A stretch of 64,000 nucleotides of DNA from contig OENT01000743.1 of assembly GCA_900239685.1 (NCBI GenBank), forward strand, positions 16,288 to 80,287, read 5' to 3'. Position numbers and translations under genes: made by a program. This document shows positions 49,530-63,200 of the stretch, one piece after another. The notes below the pieces were generated by a model. That model did no database searches. It saw only the letters and a list, made by a program, of their open reading frames with translations, and was not told where the DNA came from. This DNA is from Rotaria macrura (taxonomy: Eukaryota; Rotifera; Eurotatoria; Philodinida; Philodinidae). Each line of letters begins with the position of its first letter. Position 1 is the stretch's first letter.

Positions 49530-52500
49530 TCAGCAACGCGATGTACATGCATTTGTAATAGCTGCTTTCTTCTGTCGACATTCTTCAGCCAGCGACATAT
49601 TTTCTGTTGCTTCATGAACTTTAGCCATTGATTCTAATATGCCTCGTACAAGTTCATTATATTGATCATCATTGGCTAGAAACTTCTCGTATAAAGTCAA
49701 CGATTGTTTTAGATCTACCATGGCCCTGTCAAACTGTTTTAATTGTCGCTCAATAATGCCAAGTCTTCGATATAATTGACACAAATCTGCATGCTCATCG
49801 ATAGTTCGACTAGTCTCATCTTTCTCATTGATAATCTCTATGGCCATTCGATAGTATTTGGATGCTGTTTTTCGCTGTTTCAGTTCTTGGTAAGTATTAC
49901 CGAGTGATTGATAGATCGATGTTAGCGGTTCTCTTTGCCGGCGTTGAATTTTAAGTACTTTCCTATAATGTTTCAGTGCCTTTTTATAGTTTTTGGTGAA
50001 ATGATAGCATGTTCCAACTCTCTCGTGAGTATCAGCAAGCCCAAGATCATACTTTGATAGAATTTCCATTTGGATATTCAACATAGGCACAATATAATCT
50101 AAAGCAGTTGCATAATCCTCACGATTCTCATAGAAAGCAGCAAGAGACGAATAAGTCAAAACTAGATCGGCATCATCGGGCTCAAGTTGTGTCAATTGCA
50201 CATCCAGTGCCATTTTATAGTATTCCGCTTCTTTTTGCCATTCATCCAGATCTGCATAAACTGATCCAATATTTATATAAGTTTGAGCTAGTAGACGAGG
50301 ATTTTCAGCACCCGGTTGCTTAAAGCTATTAATAGCTTTCTCAAAGAACTCCAACGCTAGTTGATATTTCTTGAGTTCGTGATACGTACTGGCCAAATTA
50401 TAATACATTCGACCTGTTTCAGGATGTTGAGGATCTTCTACCTTTTTGATAAATATCTCCAATGCTTTCTGCTGATATTCAAGAGCCTTTTCTAGTTCGC
50501 CTTGTTGACTATAGATAGAACCAAGGTTATGATAGTAACTATTAAGCGATGGATGACTTGTATCACCATTAACTAACTCGAGTCCTAAATCCAATGCTTT
50601 TCTACAGTTCATCATGGCTTCTTCTATCTGTTCAGCTTCTAAAAGTGAAGAGCCAAGAGCATTATACGCAAAAGCTAATACTTCCTTATCGATTTTGTCT
50701 GCATCAAGCAATATAGATACTCCTTTTCTTCCATAATCAATAGCTTTCACCGAGTTTTCTTCTACAGCACTCATTCTGATATAAACGTTTGCCATTGCCG
50801 TTAAATTAAGCGGTATTCGTCGTTCATATACTTCTAGACTTAGCTGATAATTAGTTAAAGCTTTCTTTCTCTTACCCATTCCATCATAAACATCACCTAA
50901 CATTTGATAAGTTGTTGCTATATCAGGATGATGATTAGTTAGATAACGCTTACAAATATGTAGAGATTTTTTTAGATTTTCTTCAGCTTTGTTTAATTTA
51001 CCCAAATCTTCATACATAGTGCCTAAGTTTATATAGGATTTAGCCAACGATGGGAAATTCAGAGGACGCTGTTTTAGTTTAGTATGTAGGACTTTTAAAC
51101 ATTTCTTCAAGCCTAATTGACGTTCTCCTGATTGAAAATAAGCATTAGCTAAATGATTTTCAGTCATTATAGTAGACGAATGCTTCGGTGGAAGCGATTC
51201 TTTTTGAATAGTTAACGCTTTTTCATAGTATTCAATAGCTTTGTCATGTTGATTCATTTCTTCATACAATAAACCTAAATTATGGTACTCAATTGCTATT
51301 GAAGGATGTTTCATGGTATTGCGGTTATTTTCTAGTTCTATTTTCAATGATTTTTCACTGTATTCGATTGCTTTGGCATAATCATGTATTTCAGCATAAG
51401 CTTGACCCATATTACTGTATATCTTAGCGGTCATTATCGGTTCAACATTTTGGTGTGAAAGATCAATATCAAGAGAATGTTGAAAGTTTTCGATAGCTTC
51501 TTTATATTGTCCTTGGGCCATTTGTACGGCACCAATGTTGTTGTAAGTCGTCGAAAAGTTTATATGATCTGTGGGAAGTGTACTTTGTTGCATAGTCAAC
51601 ACTTGATAATAGTAATCCAATGCTCGGTCATGTTCTCCTTTTTCGTCAGAGATAAGACCAAGATTCATGTAACAAATAACGCGACCCTCATTGTCGAGTT
51701 CAAGCCCATTTTCATCAATCAGAAATTGGAAATAACGTTCTGCTCGATTGTAATCACCTTTCATCATCAGAAATTTACCCAAAGTAGCCAATGTTGGTTT
51801 TGCACCTATTTCATCTAAATAATGCTGAAAGAGAGCATCGAAACGCTCTTCAATTTCTGTAGTTGATGTCAAATGAACATCATAACCAATACCATAGTTT
51901 TCTACCTCATCGATTCGAAAAACGGTACCTTTAGAAAAAAGAATTTCTTTTTCCTTTGGCATCGCACTTAATTTGTCGATATTGGCGAATGGTTGTCGTG
52001 TTTGACGAACGTCAATCCGGAACAAGACTGATCCTAATCCTTCAGGTAAATTCATATTGACTGACGAATAACCTGTTGCGTGACTAGGACTTTCTGATGT
52101 CGATAAAAATGTATTCATTGCGATAAAGCCTTTTCCTTGATATGTCTCAATAAGTTTCATATCCTTCGTACTAATGATCTGGCCTCGGTATACTACAAGA
52201 TCAGACGTAGATGCACACGTTAACCTTTCTAGCTGCTCATGTAGTTCAGCAATAATAAATCGAAATCGATAGATGACATCAATATCTAGAGTGCGAAAAG
52301 CACGATTCAAACATCGATAGAGGAAACTATCCTTTGTGTACCAATGAATTGCTTGACCAGTCTTATAAGTTTGTTCGAATTCTGTTATACGATTTTGTTC
52401 ACATATGTCATCCTTGTATCGTGTACGACAGGCATCTATTAAGTCTTGCTTAGCTCGATCATCACGATTATCACACATGGTAAGAATAATGCGTATGAGT

Positions 52501-55287
52501 AATTGTGACCACATAAATGATGCAGTTTCTTCGTTAAGATCTTGAATAGATTTTTGATTCTCATCAGATTGAAAAATGCTCATTGGAGTGAAATAAACGG
52601 AATAAGTGGCCAAGTCTGCTAGGAGACTTGAAAAAAGACGTTCTTTTTCGACAAAGACGCCTCTAATTTTGCTGTATTGCTTGGTCCATGAACTATGCAA
52701 TATCTCGTTTTCGCAGAACACATAGATCCAGATGATAGCGTCTATATCACGAACATGTTCTACGAGAGTGACACCCAATGAACCAGATACAATGAGAAAA
52801 ATGCAAGCTGGCTTGCTTCTATATGTGCTTAAGTACGCCATACACTCGCTCGAATTCGTGAAAATCTTCAAACAAGTTGTCAATCTATGTAGTTCTATTT
52901 CAGTATCGATGCAGTCTTCATTTAGATTGATATTACTATCAAGCCATATGACAATAAGGTTTTCAATATCGTGTATGGGAGTCCCATTTGGTAGAACATT
53001 TATTTTTGTTGAATGCAATGTGGAACGTCTAGATTCTGAAGTACGAATTTTCGATAATGGTGCATCCGTATCCTAAAAATGGATCAAACTCTATTACAAG
53101 ATTCATTCCATTATAAAAAATGATAGAAATACTATCAACTTTTCCGAAAAACAAATAGTGTGAAAAATAGTTCTCTCAATGATTAAACAAAGTATATCAA
53201 AGCATATACGATCTTGTGAATGTTTCATCCAACTCTGAATAAAATTTCGAAGCAATAATATGCACTCAATAGGAAAAATGAAACATCAAGAAAGAAAACA
53301 AAGTATCGACAGAAAATAAGTGGAAATGAAGCGGAAAGAATTTCAACTGATATGGAAAGATGAAAGCAACATCGATAAATAGATATAATGAATGGGAAAA
53401 ATTCAGCTCCAATGAAATGTTTCCAGAAAAAAAGTCATTGCAATATATTCACAACTGACTGTTTGACCGAACTCATTTTTCAGTATACAAATATGTGGTT
53501 ATAATGAAGATATCAGAAGTACAAAGTACGCCATACAGTACTCTCAGTAATTCTGAAGATTTTTTATTTGATTAAAGCTTGGATAGGATTGTAGACATAA
53601 TCCTAAAATTGTATTTTTCTCTTATACAACGTTCATCTATGAAATGTTTAATTCTGTCTGATGATAGTGTAGAGCAGTATTTTCAACAATTTATCAAATT
53701 TTCACAAATAGCATGTAATAATTTACACCATCGTTTGACTGAACGAAAAAGAACAACAAAGGAAGAAAATGAATTCTCGGATTTGTTAAATACTGTCTTT
53801 TAGATTTTTCTTGGTGGCAGAATAGAAACGTAGAAAGCACAAGGATTAACTGCAGCTGAAACATGATAACACTTTTTTGTGTACCAAGCTACGGTTTTAA
53901 ATAGACATACGTTCAGCCTTGAGGTATAGATGAGAGAAACTCAATAAAGCTGAATAGGAAGTGTAGTGTGCAACCTGAGAGTTTTTTTTATTGGTTACTG
54001 CTATGAAAATTGAGAACGCGTGAAAAATCGTGAAACCCAAGGGTTTAAACTTTAAAGTAAGCTACAAGTTTGAAAATGCCCCAACACTCTTAAAATATAC
54101 ATTGAAAACCATTTTATTTTCTCTCTTACTTCGGTTTTAATTTTGCTACTTCTAAAAAGCTCGCTGCGTGTTAAATCTTTTTGGTATATTTGTGTTAAAT
54201 ATAAAATGGAATTTTAGAATGTAACAATGCGTTCGAAAAAAGTGGAACACTTTTTTAATATAATGAGCTGAGACTGTGTTAATAATTTGTACTTTAAAGA
54301 TATTTCCACTGCAAAAGTATGATAAATAGTGAATTCTTGTTTAAACGTTGCGCGCTAGAAAAGTTCTATAAAAACTGTATGATTTAATTCTTTTGATCCT
54401 GTTCCGATGAGCTTTATTCTATTCAAAACGAACTGTAGACATGATGGTATCCATTTTCATCATATTTTAAATGTTTAGAAGGTTTTCTTAAATCCCTATA
54501 AACTTAGCATCATACAGCACTTCGTACAACTTTCAATGGCATATCTTCGAAGAATAAATAGCTCAGCACGCTATACATTTCTACACTACAGGTCTATGGA
54601 AAACAACAATAGACTTTCAAAGTTTTTAAATATAATAGGAGATATCACGACCATGTGGGTTATTCATTAAGAGTATAAGAAAAAAACCCATTCGAGCGAA
54701 CTGAAAAAACGATTTGACCGCACTATTTTTTATGAAGCTTGTTTAGCAAAGCTTTGACTCAAGAATTCAAGATTTTATCTCTTTTACTTTAATCGAAATA
54801 TCTGCGCAGTTAAAAATGATACAATATTATAAGCATCCTGTATTAAGAATATATGATTTTTTCCTAATGCACTTTTAGACTTGAAAACTGCATATACTGC
54901 TCAATGTAAATACTCAAAGAGTTGCAACACGTTGTGGACTTTCTCTTTCTATGTAGTAGGTAAAGAAATTAAAAAAATAAAGCAATAAAAAAGAAAAAAG
55001 TATGGGTAGAAATTAATAGACTTGTTCTGTATGCAAAAGAGCTGTATAAGTTATCAAATTTCGTTTTAACGGCAACTTGTTGCTCAAGCATCGCGTTTCA
55101 ACGAAATGTTAAAGCCTTCAGAAGCATATTTTTTCGTGAAACTTGTCTCTCTATGGTTTTACATGCTTACGAATAACATCTGAGAAAATAAATTATTGTA
55201 GATACATAAATGCAAAGATAAATGAAATATACTCACATCCTTAATACATCTCTTCCGAATATTTTCTGGTCGTTGATTTGTTTTCAT
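49530..55287 (-). CDS. ADP-ribosyltransferase with C-terminal TPR array
   Basis: Main exon 53072-49530 (acceptor TTTTTAG) encodes nearly all of about 1,197 residues. The best first exon is 55287-55237 (MKTNQRPENIRKRCIKD, donor GTGAGT), phase-matched across a 2.16-kb intron. Residues about 50-170 form an alpha/beta domain without an assigned family (NLIVIWLDSNINLNEDCID, CIFLIVSGSLG, AIIWIYVFCENE). Next comes an ART domain with R-S-E features: VVYRGQ, then NTFLSTS, then PKEKEILFSKGTVFRI carrying the ExE pair. From about residue 445 onward there are roughly 17 tetratricopeptide repeats of about 42 residues (YYEKALTIQKESLPPKHSS-type, kinesin-light-chain-like). It is predicted to transfer ADP-ribose from NAD+ to arginine on partners held by the TPRs. 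It is intracellular; no signal peptide or membrane span. Confidence 0.85.
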
Positions 55288-55834
55288 TATGATTAGTCAA
55301 AACAAGTCAGATGTGTCCATTTTTAGGCATATATGTGGTAGACAGAAAAAATAGAGATCGACAAATGCAAACTTTTTTCCTTCGTTCTTACCTTTTGCAT
55401 CGTTTACATTCAGAATAGTGCATGAGTCATAAAACGACGCATGAAAGATTCAGACTCAATAAATTTTCTGCAATCATATACAACGTCGCTATTTACCTAC
55501 AATGTTTAGTGAGACGTTGGAGCGACGCATCAATCTTTTGTTTAGGTATGTACATATGAATCTCACCTTTTAAGTTGATTTTAACATCGAACATTTCAAG
55601 TGGATAGAAAATCAGAAAACTATATAATCAAACTAAAACAGATGATCAAACAAAAATCAATGAAGATATATTCGAAATATACTATGCAAGATCAATAGTA
55701 TTCATTTGGCGGAACAGACTAGAACTAGAAGATGAAACTATACAACTCTTTTAAATAAACCACTATTTCTCAGCAGTTTTGCCTTATTGCCTGTGTAACA
55801 CGTGATGCGAAAGGCGTTTTCAAGTGTATATAGT

Positions 55835-55960
55835 CAGGGTGTGGGTGGCTGTGGCTTCGGGTGGGAGGCGTGCGTGTGAGTGTGGGGGTGACTGCGGCAT
55901 GTAAGGGTGTGATTGGTTCGGTGTGACTATTCACATTCGAAAAACCCACACCCGTCCGCA
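55835..55960 (+). repeat. TG-rich tract
   Basis: Contains GGTGTGGGTGGCTGTGG, GTGTGAGTGTGGGGGTGAC and GGTGTGATTGGTTCGGTGTG, then CCCACACCCG on the same strand at 55948-55957. It is strand-biased and GC-rich in an AT-rich setting. Similar in make-up to 48980-49075. The minus ORF 55770-55961 (Thr/Pro/His-rich) is a by-product of this composition. Confidence 0.5.
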
Positions 55961-56081
55961 TCTTTGATGTTCACCTGAGAGGGTTTTTCTCTCAGTCGCC
56001 AGAAGCATTTGGCAGAAAATCGTTATCCTTTACGAAACATTGAAGACAGTTAACAATTTATGAAAAGATCTATTCGTTAAG

Positions 56082-56099
56082 CCCCCCCCCCCCCCCCCC
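56082..56099. repeat. Homopolymer of 18 C
   Basis: An uninterrupted C-run between TTAAG and TTAAAAAATGG. Such runs are rare in this AT-rich DNA and the length is unreliable in assembly. It lies between the TG-rich tract and the foldback element. Confidence 0.85.
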
Positions 56100-56473
56100 T
56101 TAAAAAATGGTCGACTTTCGTCAAAAAATGAAAATTGAGATAACACCATGAGGTGATAGCCCATGTTCTGCTCTTTCAGAATCAGTGTAGGTTTTTTTCC
56201 AGAGACCATTTTTTGACAGAAATTTTTAGTGATCTTTGAGTGGTCCTCTATGTCAAAAAGTAACGGCAGTATAATTAAGTCTTTGATCTCTAATTACTGA
56301 TTAATTAATTAATAATCGATAAAGCGCTCAGTGTGTGCAGAATTAAAGGTTACGTAGGACCAGTTAGCTCAGTTTCCTCAAAAACCGCGTGAAAATTGCA
56401 GAAAATTTAAAAAAACAGGAAAACATTTTCGAAAAAATGTTTTTATGTTTTTCTCAAATCACGTTTTTTTATT

Positions 56474-56793
56474 TTCCATCGTAGTTATTTTGCCTTCAAC
56501 TATGTTTTTTCAAAAATTTTTTTTAACATTCGATAAAGCATGCAAAGACGCAGGGAATCTCGTGCTCTGATTTTTGAAAAAGCTTTTATGCCCAAAAAAG
56601 ATCGCCTACAAAATTCACTTGCAGTTTTTTGGCCTTTTTTCAAGGACTTTGACTCGTGGAAACGTTTTTGGCTTACAGAATGAACTTTTTTAAAATCAAA
56701 GCACGAGATGCCCTGCATCTTTACATGCTCTATCGAATGGAAAAAAATTTTTTCGAAAAAACAAAGTTGAAGGCAAAATAACTAGGATGGAAA
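56474..56793. repeat. Foldback element of about 320 bp
   Basis: The left arm (TTTCCATCGTAGTTATTTTGCC onward, less its last bases) and right arm (reverse complement, starting at about 56793) match over roughly 105 bp. Shared blocks are CTTCAACT.TGTTTTTTC, CATTCGATA.AGCATG.AAAG and GCAGGG.ATCTCGTGCT. A loop of about 110 bp lies between. No coding capacity. This is a palindromic non-autonomous transposon or a recent inverted duplication. Confidence 0.82.
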
Positions 56794-57265
56794 ATGGGTC
56801 ATTCTTAACCAGTTTTCACTTTATAACTTCCTTAAACTTGCATATTTCGGGCTGAAATGTTTATCGTAGGCTAGCCGCTCCAGTCCTAACATATCCTGAA
56901 AATTTAAGCCGATTTGGACTTTCTTTGACGAAAATCGACTTTTGAGGGGAGAGGGTGGGGGGGCTGAATTCGTGATATCCATGAAACTCTTCGAGACAAT
57001 CTGTGTGGGGATTTCCAATACATGCAAAATATTCGATATTATCTGCGAAGCAATCAATGTTGGCAGTCAAATCTTAGCACGTCCTACTTTTGAAAACAAT
57101 CGAGAACACTGATTGAGAGCATATAACGACAAAAGACAAGTAAAAAGAGAAATTTTCTTTATCTTTGAATAACTTGGAAGCACAGCGTCATTTTTCTTGG
57201 TGATTAAGGTCAAAAGAAATATACAAATCATTCGAGTCGATGTGTAAATGTTCTACGAGTAAAAA

Positions 57266-60200
57266 TTAAATAATAATGTTACATGAGTTATGTTTCCCAG
57301 CACGTTTTAAGTCTTCTCGAATTTGTTGACTCCAGAGGTGATCGTTTTGATGTTGTAGATTCAATTCTCGAAGCTTAGATTTTGGAATTGCTTCCAAAAT
57401 TGATTGAAAAGACTTTTCTGAAATCCAGTTTCCATAGAGATTCAGATTAATCAATGACGGAGGAAGATCAGCAAAGAGAACGTGACATCCTTTATCTCTA
57501 ATATCATTGGCACCAAGATTTAATTCGCGCAGCATTGTTGTTGAAAGCAGTGTGACTAAAAACTCGATACTATTGTCATCGATTTTATTATTCCACAAGT
57601 CAAGTTTAGTTAGATAAGAATTGCTGTTAAGAGCCTGGAGTTGTACTAAACCCTGTGATCCCAATTTGTTGTTACCGAGGTGAAGAAAGGTAAGTTTTGA
57701 GTTTTGTAGAATTTGGTTAATATAACTAGCTCCTTTGGGTCCTATACCGTTGTTCCACAAGTTCAACGTATGCCACTTAGGTGTGTTTCGTTGAGACTCT
57801 TTGGCAAGAAGGCAAATGTTTTCATCATTTACGACATTATCCATGAAAAGGCCGTCTGGATTTCCATGATGTTTTTCAATTGCCTGTTGAAGTAACAATG
57901 TCTGATCGCACGCTATATAAAAAAAACCATGCAAGTAATCGAGAAAAACTTATCCCGATGTAAAAAGAATCACTTTCAAGTGCTATCTTTGCATTCAATA
58001 AAAGGAATTGGATTTTTATTGGACACTTCTAATTCGAAATTTGGAATCCAAGTGCAAAATACAGAGGAAGATAACTCTATAGGTAGATGCTAGCACTCGA
58101 ACTGTTTTAATTAGTGTATTCTGAGAAGGCTTTTGATATTAAAGTACGGATTGTTGTCTTGGCTGGAACGAACATCTCTTATTCAGTAACAATAAACCAG
58201 GTAGAAGACTTGCACATAATCGAATAAGAAATACTCCAGCAACATTTATTTTATTAAGAACTTTATAATTTCAGCATCCTTTAGGAAAAAGTAACAAAAT
58301 TATACTACCCATATAAAACCAGTAAATAATTTCTAAATGTGTCAAACCCACGTCGAGATAATATCTTGCAGAGCACAAGATTCGATTAAAATAAAAATTG
58401 CTTTTTTTACCTATCTTCGTGAGGTTTTAGCATCATACTCGTTTTGTAGTCATTTTTCTGTCAGTTATGCAAAAACCTTTTCAATTACTTAAATTGTTTT
58501 CTGTTACTACCCTGTGAAGTGAAAAATGAGAAAATGGTCGTTAAAATGTATTAGTCTCCGTAGCTATAACATTATGATCATTAAAATGCCGCTTTTCACA
58601 AGAATAATGTAAAATTATTCATTAAAACGCATTTTGATCTTTGAGTCAATTATTTTCAGCATTTTTTTATGTACAGCTTCTAGCTTTTAAATTTTGAAGT
58701 GATGTAAAACTATACTAAACTTACGAAAATTATAAGATGATGTCGCTAATCGATTATAAAAGTGTATTTTTTTTTTCATTATAAGATAATTTTGGAGCAT
58801 TCCTTCAAGTTAGGATATCGAAAATAGACAAAAATATTTTATACTGGTAGATCACTGTTGAATACTGGTCGAAACGCGAGCTTTTGCATGATTTGAGATG
58901 GTTCTCACATATTTGTTTTTCTTTCATTGTTAATACTCTTCATTTCATGACTGCAGTTACAACTTTGGCCATAGTATAAGACATGCTGGTTAATATAATA
59001 TAATCGAGTGGTTTGTTTCAACTAATTTGCATCCACTTTCTGAAAAGAGGTGTCATACTGAACCATTTAGGGCTTAGCGCAGAGCTGGGCAAAATATTCG
59101 AAGCACTCGTACTCGAGTACCATTTTGGTCGTACCCGTTCTCGTGGGTATAGTACTCGACATTATGCATAGGCATTTATTACATCAAAATGATGCTTGGT
59201 AAAATCGCAGTATATATTTTTCGAGGATGACATGAACAGCTGATTTCTTTCCGTTGTATTTTTTGCATATATTCATCAGATAAATACATCGACGCCACCA
59301 GAGCTGGGCAAAATACTCGAAGTACTCTTATTCGAGTACCATTTTGGTCGTACTCGTACTCGAAAAAGTTCATACTTGCCAAGCTCTGGTTTAGCAAAGG
59401 TCTTGAACCTTTCAAGATTCTATGCGAAAGGTCTGAAACACTCTTTTAAGTTCCACCTTTCTGTCTGAAATCATTTTAAGTTCTGACGTTTTCGGTAGAA
59501 CTTAAAAATGATTCTGAAAATAGTACCGAGAAAAGGTTTAGCATGATATCTTCTTTTTAGAGAGCAGATGTCAAACACGTATTGATTTTATTTAAAAAAA
59601 AGATCATTTAAATATCGTCAATTTATGCCATTAGATATATCTGCATAAAATATCTCAAGCAATCACATATATGGGCTGTTCCATGGGAACTCAACCAAAA
59701 AAGACAAAGTATCCAAATTTTTTAAATTTCCATTTAGTTTTGTAGAGCTCAGTTTGCTGATCATTTTGGTATTAAAAATTTGAAATTCATTAGGAAAAAA
59801 ACTTTATAGCGAAAATACTAAAACCGGTTTTTCTGTATTTTGGCGCTAGCGCAGTTATTTTTACACTTTTTTTAAAACAAATTATACCAAAATGTTCAGC
59901 TTGATTAGCTGTACCAGGTAGGGTGGTTTCAAATTACTCAAAGATATATCCCAATGATTCACTTAAGTAAATGCGGTGAAAAACTAGGCGTCTTTATCTA
60001 AAAATTGTTACATTCTGCTGGAATCTGAAATACAGGGCTTTGTAGAGTGGAACGAGCTCTACAAGACCATGTATTCCGTTTTTCATGTAAGTCAGAAACC
60101 GTCCTTAAATAGCGTCACAACATCATGAGCTTCATGCATCATAGGTAAAAATAGTTATGCGCCTGATGATTGATCAATTTTGTCTTCAACATCTTCGATT

Positions 60201-63200
60201 GAGAATCAGAATCGATGACTACGAAAAAATTTTGTTTCCATAAAAGTAGGCAAAAAAAAACTCACTCATCACGCATTTTTTCATATTAGGTAACTGAAAA
60301 ACACCATTGAGTTCTTGTTTTCCTGATTTTTTTGCAAGAATACCTTCTTCACGAAATGTTGAATCGATTTTCTCCTTTTCATCTTTAAATGCTATACCCA
60401 CAGCTTCCAAATCGTATGGGTTATCTACACTCTAAAAAAATAGGTTTTTTACCGAACCACCGAAAAACGTTTGGTAGATTTGAAAAAGCTTGTAAATGCA
60501 TTCATATGCTCAAAAAATGATTTTGCAATTCTACGAAACCTTTAAAGGTTCTTCCCCTGGACACATAGGAAGAATCTTTTTCCTGCGAAACCTTTTTTAA
60601 GTTCCGTAGAGCAGAAAAAAGTTTTGTAGAAAAAAGACGAAACCTTTGAGGTTTCGTATTAAATTCTAACGACTTCTTACTGAACACTAATGGTTTCGCA
60701 CTAAACCAGAAGAATTAATACGGAACCTTTAAGGCTTCGTATATTTTTAGAAAACCTTTTTTTGCTCTTCGGAACTTAAAAAAGGTTTCGCAGGAAAAAG
60801 ATTCTTGCTATGTGTCCAGGGGAAGAACCTTTAAAGGTTTCGTAGAATTGCAAAATCATTTTTTGAGCATTTCAATGCATTTACAAGCTTTTTTAAATCT
60901 GCCAAACCTTTTTCAGGGGTTTGGTGAAAAACTTATTATTTTTAGAGTGTAGACTGGGTCAACAGAGCAAAGAAAACCTCACATATACCTGTTGCTACTG
61001 CTGAGAGGTGTTGAAAAATCGATTCAAGTTTGAAGCTAAATAATTCTATTTTCTCTTCATTTGCTGTCCGTGGCATCGCAACAAAGTTCTATCCTGTTCC
61101 ATAACCCTTTCAAAGAAGGGTCATGCCCATTCATTGAGTTTATCTACGATGCATCACAGGTGCGTCGAGAACCAAAGGGATGCTATGGCTCAGTTTTGAC
61201 TATATTCTTGTCAAGTTAATGTCGAATACCAAATGAGCAGATCAGTAAACCGATCATTCTAACTTTTTTTCTGCGAAAACTCGAAATCTAAACTGCACTA
61301 CACATGATATCCACATTGATACCATCAATGCAAACACCCGTACCTTGTATAAGTATCAACAAGTATTCTCCGATCGTAATTTTTCCCAGAACTCGAAGAT
61401 GGAATGGCGCTTGGATCGATGCAGGAACGAAGAAATGCTGGTCGTAAACATCTTTACTTGGGACTCAACAGTGTTTCGTTGCAACTTTAAAAAGTGCGTC
61501 CCCTACTAGTTAATGTTTTGCAGAATTCTCAAGCAATGTGATGCGTTCTGATAAGTATTTTATGGTACCCTCATATATTGAAATAAATAACAGCAATGTT
61601 CGTTTCTAATATTGCCGATATTTTCTAGGCTTCAAGTACTATCATAGCATTCAGGGAATTCGAAGTCAAGACAGTTTACAATAACTCAATTGGCTAGAAG
61701 GATTCGAGATTTCCAAGATTGCTGAATCTTTGACTAATCGTTACCACTCGAATCATTGTTACTCCTCAATCCATCCGTCCAGCAACGAAATCTCAGATTC
61801 TCTTTGATTTTTTACTCAGTTTTTGATCTCAGCTAGTATTAAGAGTTGACAATCTACTTAACGTAAAAGTGAGTTTAAACGACTGCGTGAGGAAAATATC
61901 ATTTTAATTTGAAATTTTTCTTTAATCCAATACTGAATCATTCTGTTGTTGCTCGGATCATCTAAAAGCGGACATTTGTTAAGTTCCGAGAATCCCCAAC
62001 ACGAATATCTCTTTCCCTTAGAATGGAAGAGAAAAAGTGTACTCAAGTACCATCAATCAATACAGAAGGCAATTAGTTGATCAAGTTTAAATATAGTATT
62101 TGTGTTGCATCGTATCAAAACAACATTTTGTTGTTCGGGCTGATAAGGATTTGGCAGGGATTTTCTTTTATACGACCCAGATCAAACCTCAGTTAGGTTA
62201 GTATAAAACTAAAGAAAAACTAAAACTGACCTCGGCAAAGATCTAGGTAGTCATAACTCGATCCTGATAAAATTCATTTATTAAAAATCTCTATCATCGT
62301 AGGCTATCTTAATAGTTTTACATTAATCAAAGCTTGCTCGAAAATAGTAATTTGTCTTATGATGAAATGATGCGATTCTTGTTGTAACGGAACCAACTGG
62401 TATATTTTAAAAGCTAGATTCGAGAAAATTCAGATGTGCTTTTCTATGCATTTCAAAAATCAACGGGATTATCAAATTATGTATATTTTGGTATAGCTTT
62501 TACCATTTCGTAAATGATTTGAAATACCCTATCCTACATTTCCTACGAAACCACACGGTTTTCATTATTGAGATAAAGATTTTTACCTGGCTGTATATTT
62601 GATGGACTTGGAACCTATGCATATTGATAAGTATTTTATGCTTAGTTGGAAGCAAGCAACTTACCATACGTGACGTGGTCAAAAACGGTGGCTCAAGAAG
62701 AACAAATGGAGGAGAGACTTCTCGTACATGTATGATGTGTAAACCATTGCCAGCATTAACTTTTCCCACAACTTCAAAGTAGAATCCAGGCAAAAGCAAA
62801 ATTTCATCTTCTGTCTTAAAATGTGAATGCGGCTTAATGGCCTTCCCATTCATACATTCTATATTGAAGAGAGTTCTTGGGCCTTTGTCACCCAAATACA
62901 TGGGTTGTTCCAGCACATCGAGCGACAGAGTACACGAAGAGAATGCCCACCATGTATAACGTTCACCATACTGATATTTTGAACTAATATCACTTTTGAC
63001 ACCGCGCCATAACACTTTAACTGAGCACGGTTGAATTTTAAAGAGAGCAGTAATAAATAGTTTGAGATAAGGGAACCATGGTTTAAGCTTTCGACGCTCT
63101 CTTTCACGCAACATCTCATTCAGAATCGAATATAAACTTCTGGACTTCACTTCCATGGTATACAAATGAATTGCGGCTGATTCATCAGGTGAAAGGCTGT

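Noticed and set aside
53579..53803. Plus ORF of 74 codons, possible transposase scrap
   Set aside because: Lies inside the predicted first intron of the ART-TPR gene and shows no transposase motif.
55770..55961. Minus ORF rich in Thr, Pro and His
   Set aside because: A translation of the TG-rich tract; no splice sites or homology visible.
61858..62046. Minus ORF (SCWGFSELNKCPLLDDP) as a further ART-LRR exon
   Set aside because: Reads plausibly, but no acceptor/donor pair in matching phase was found; the ART exon joins 60424 directly. It remains possible as an old gene scrap.
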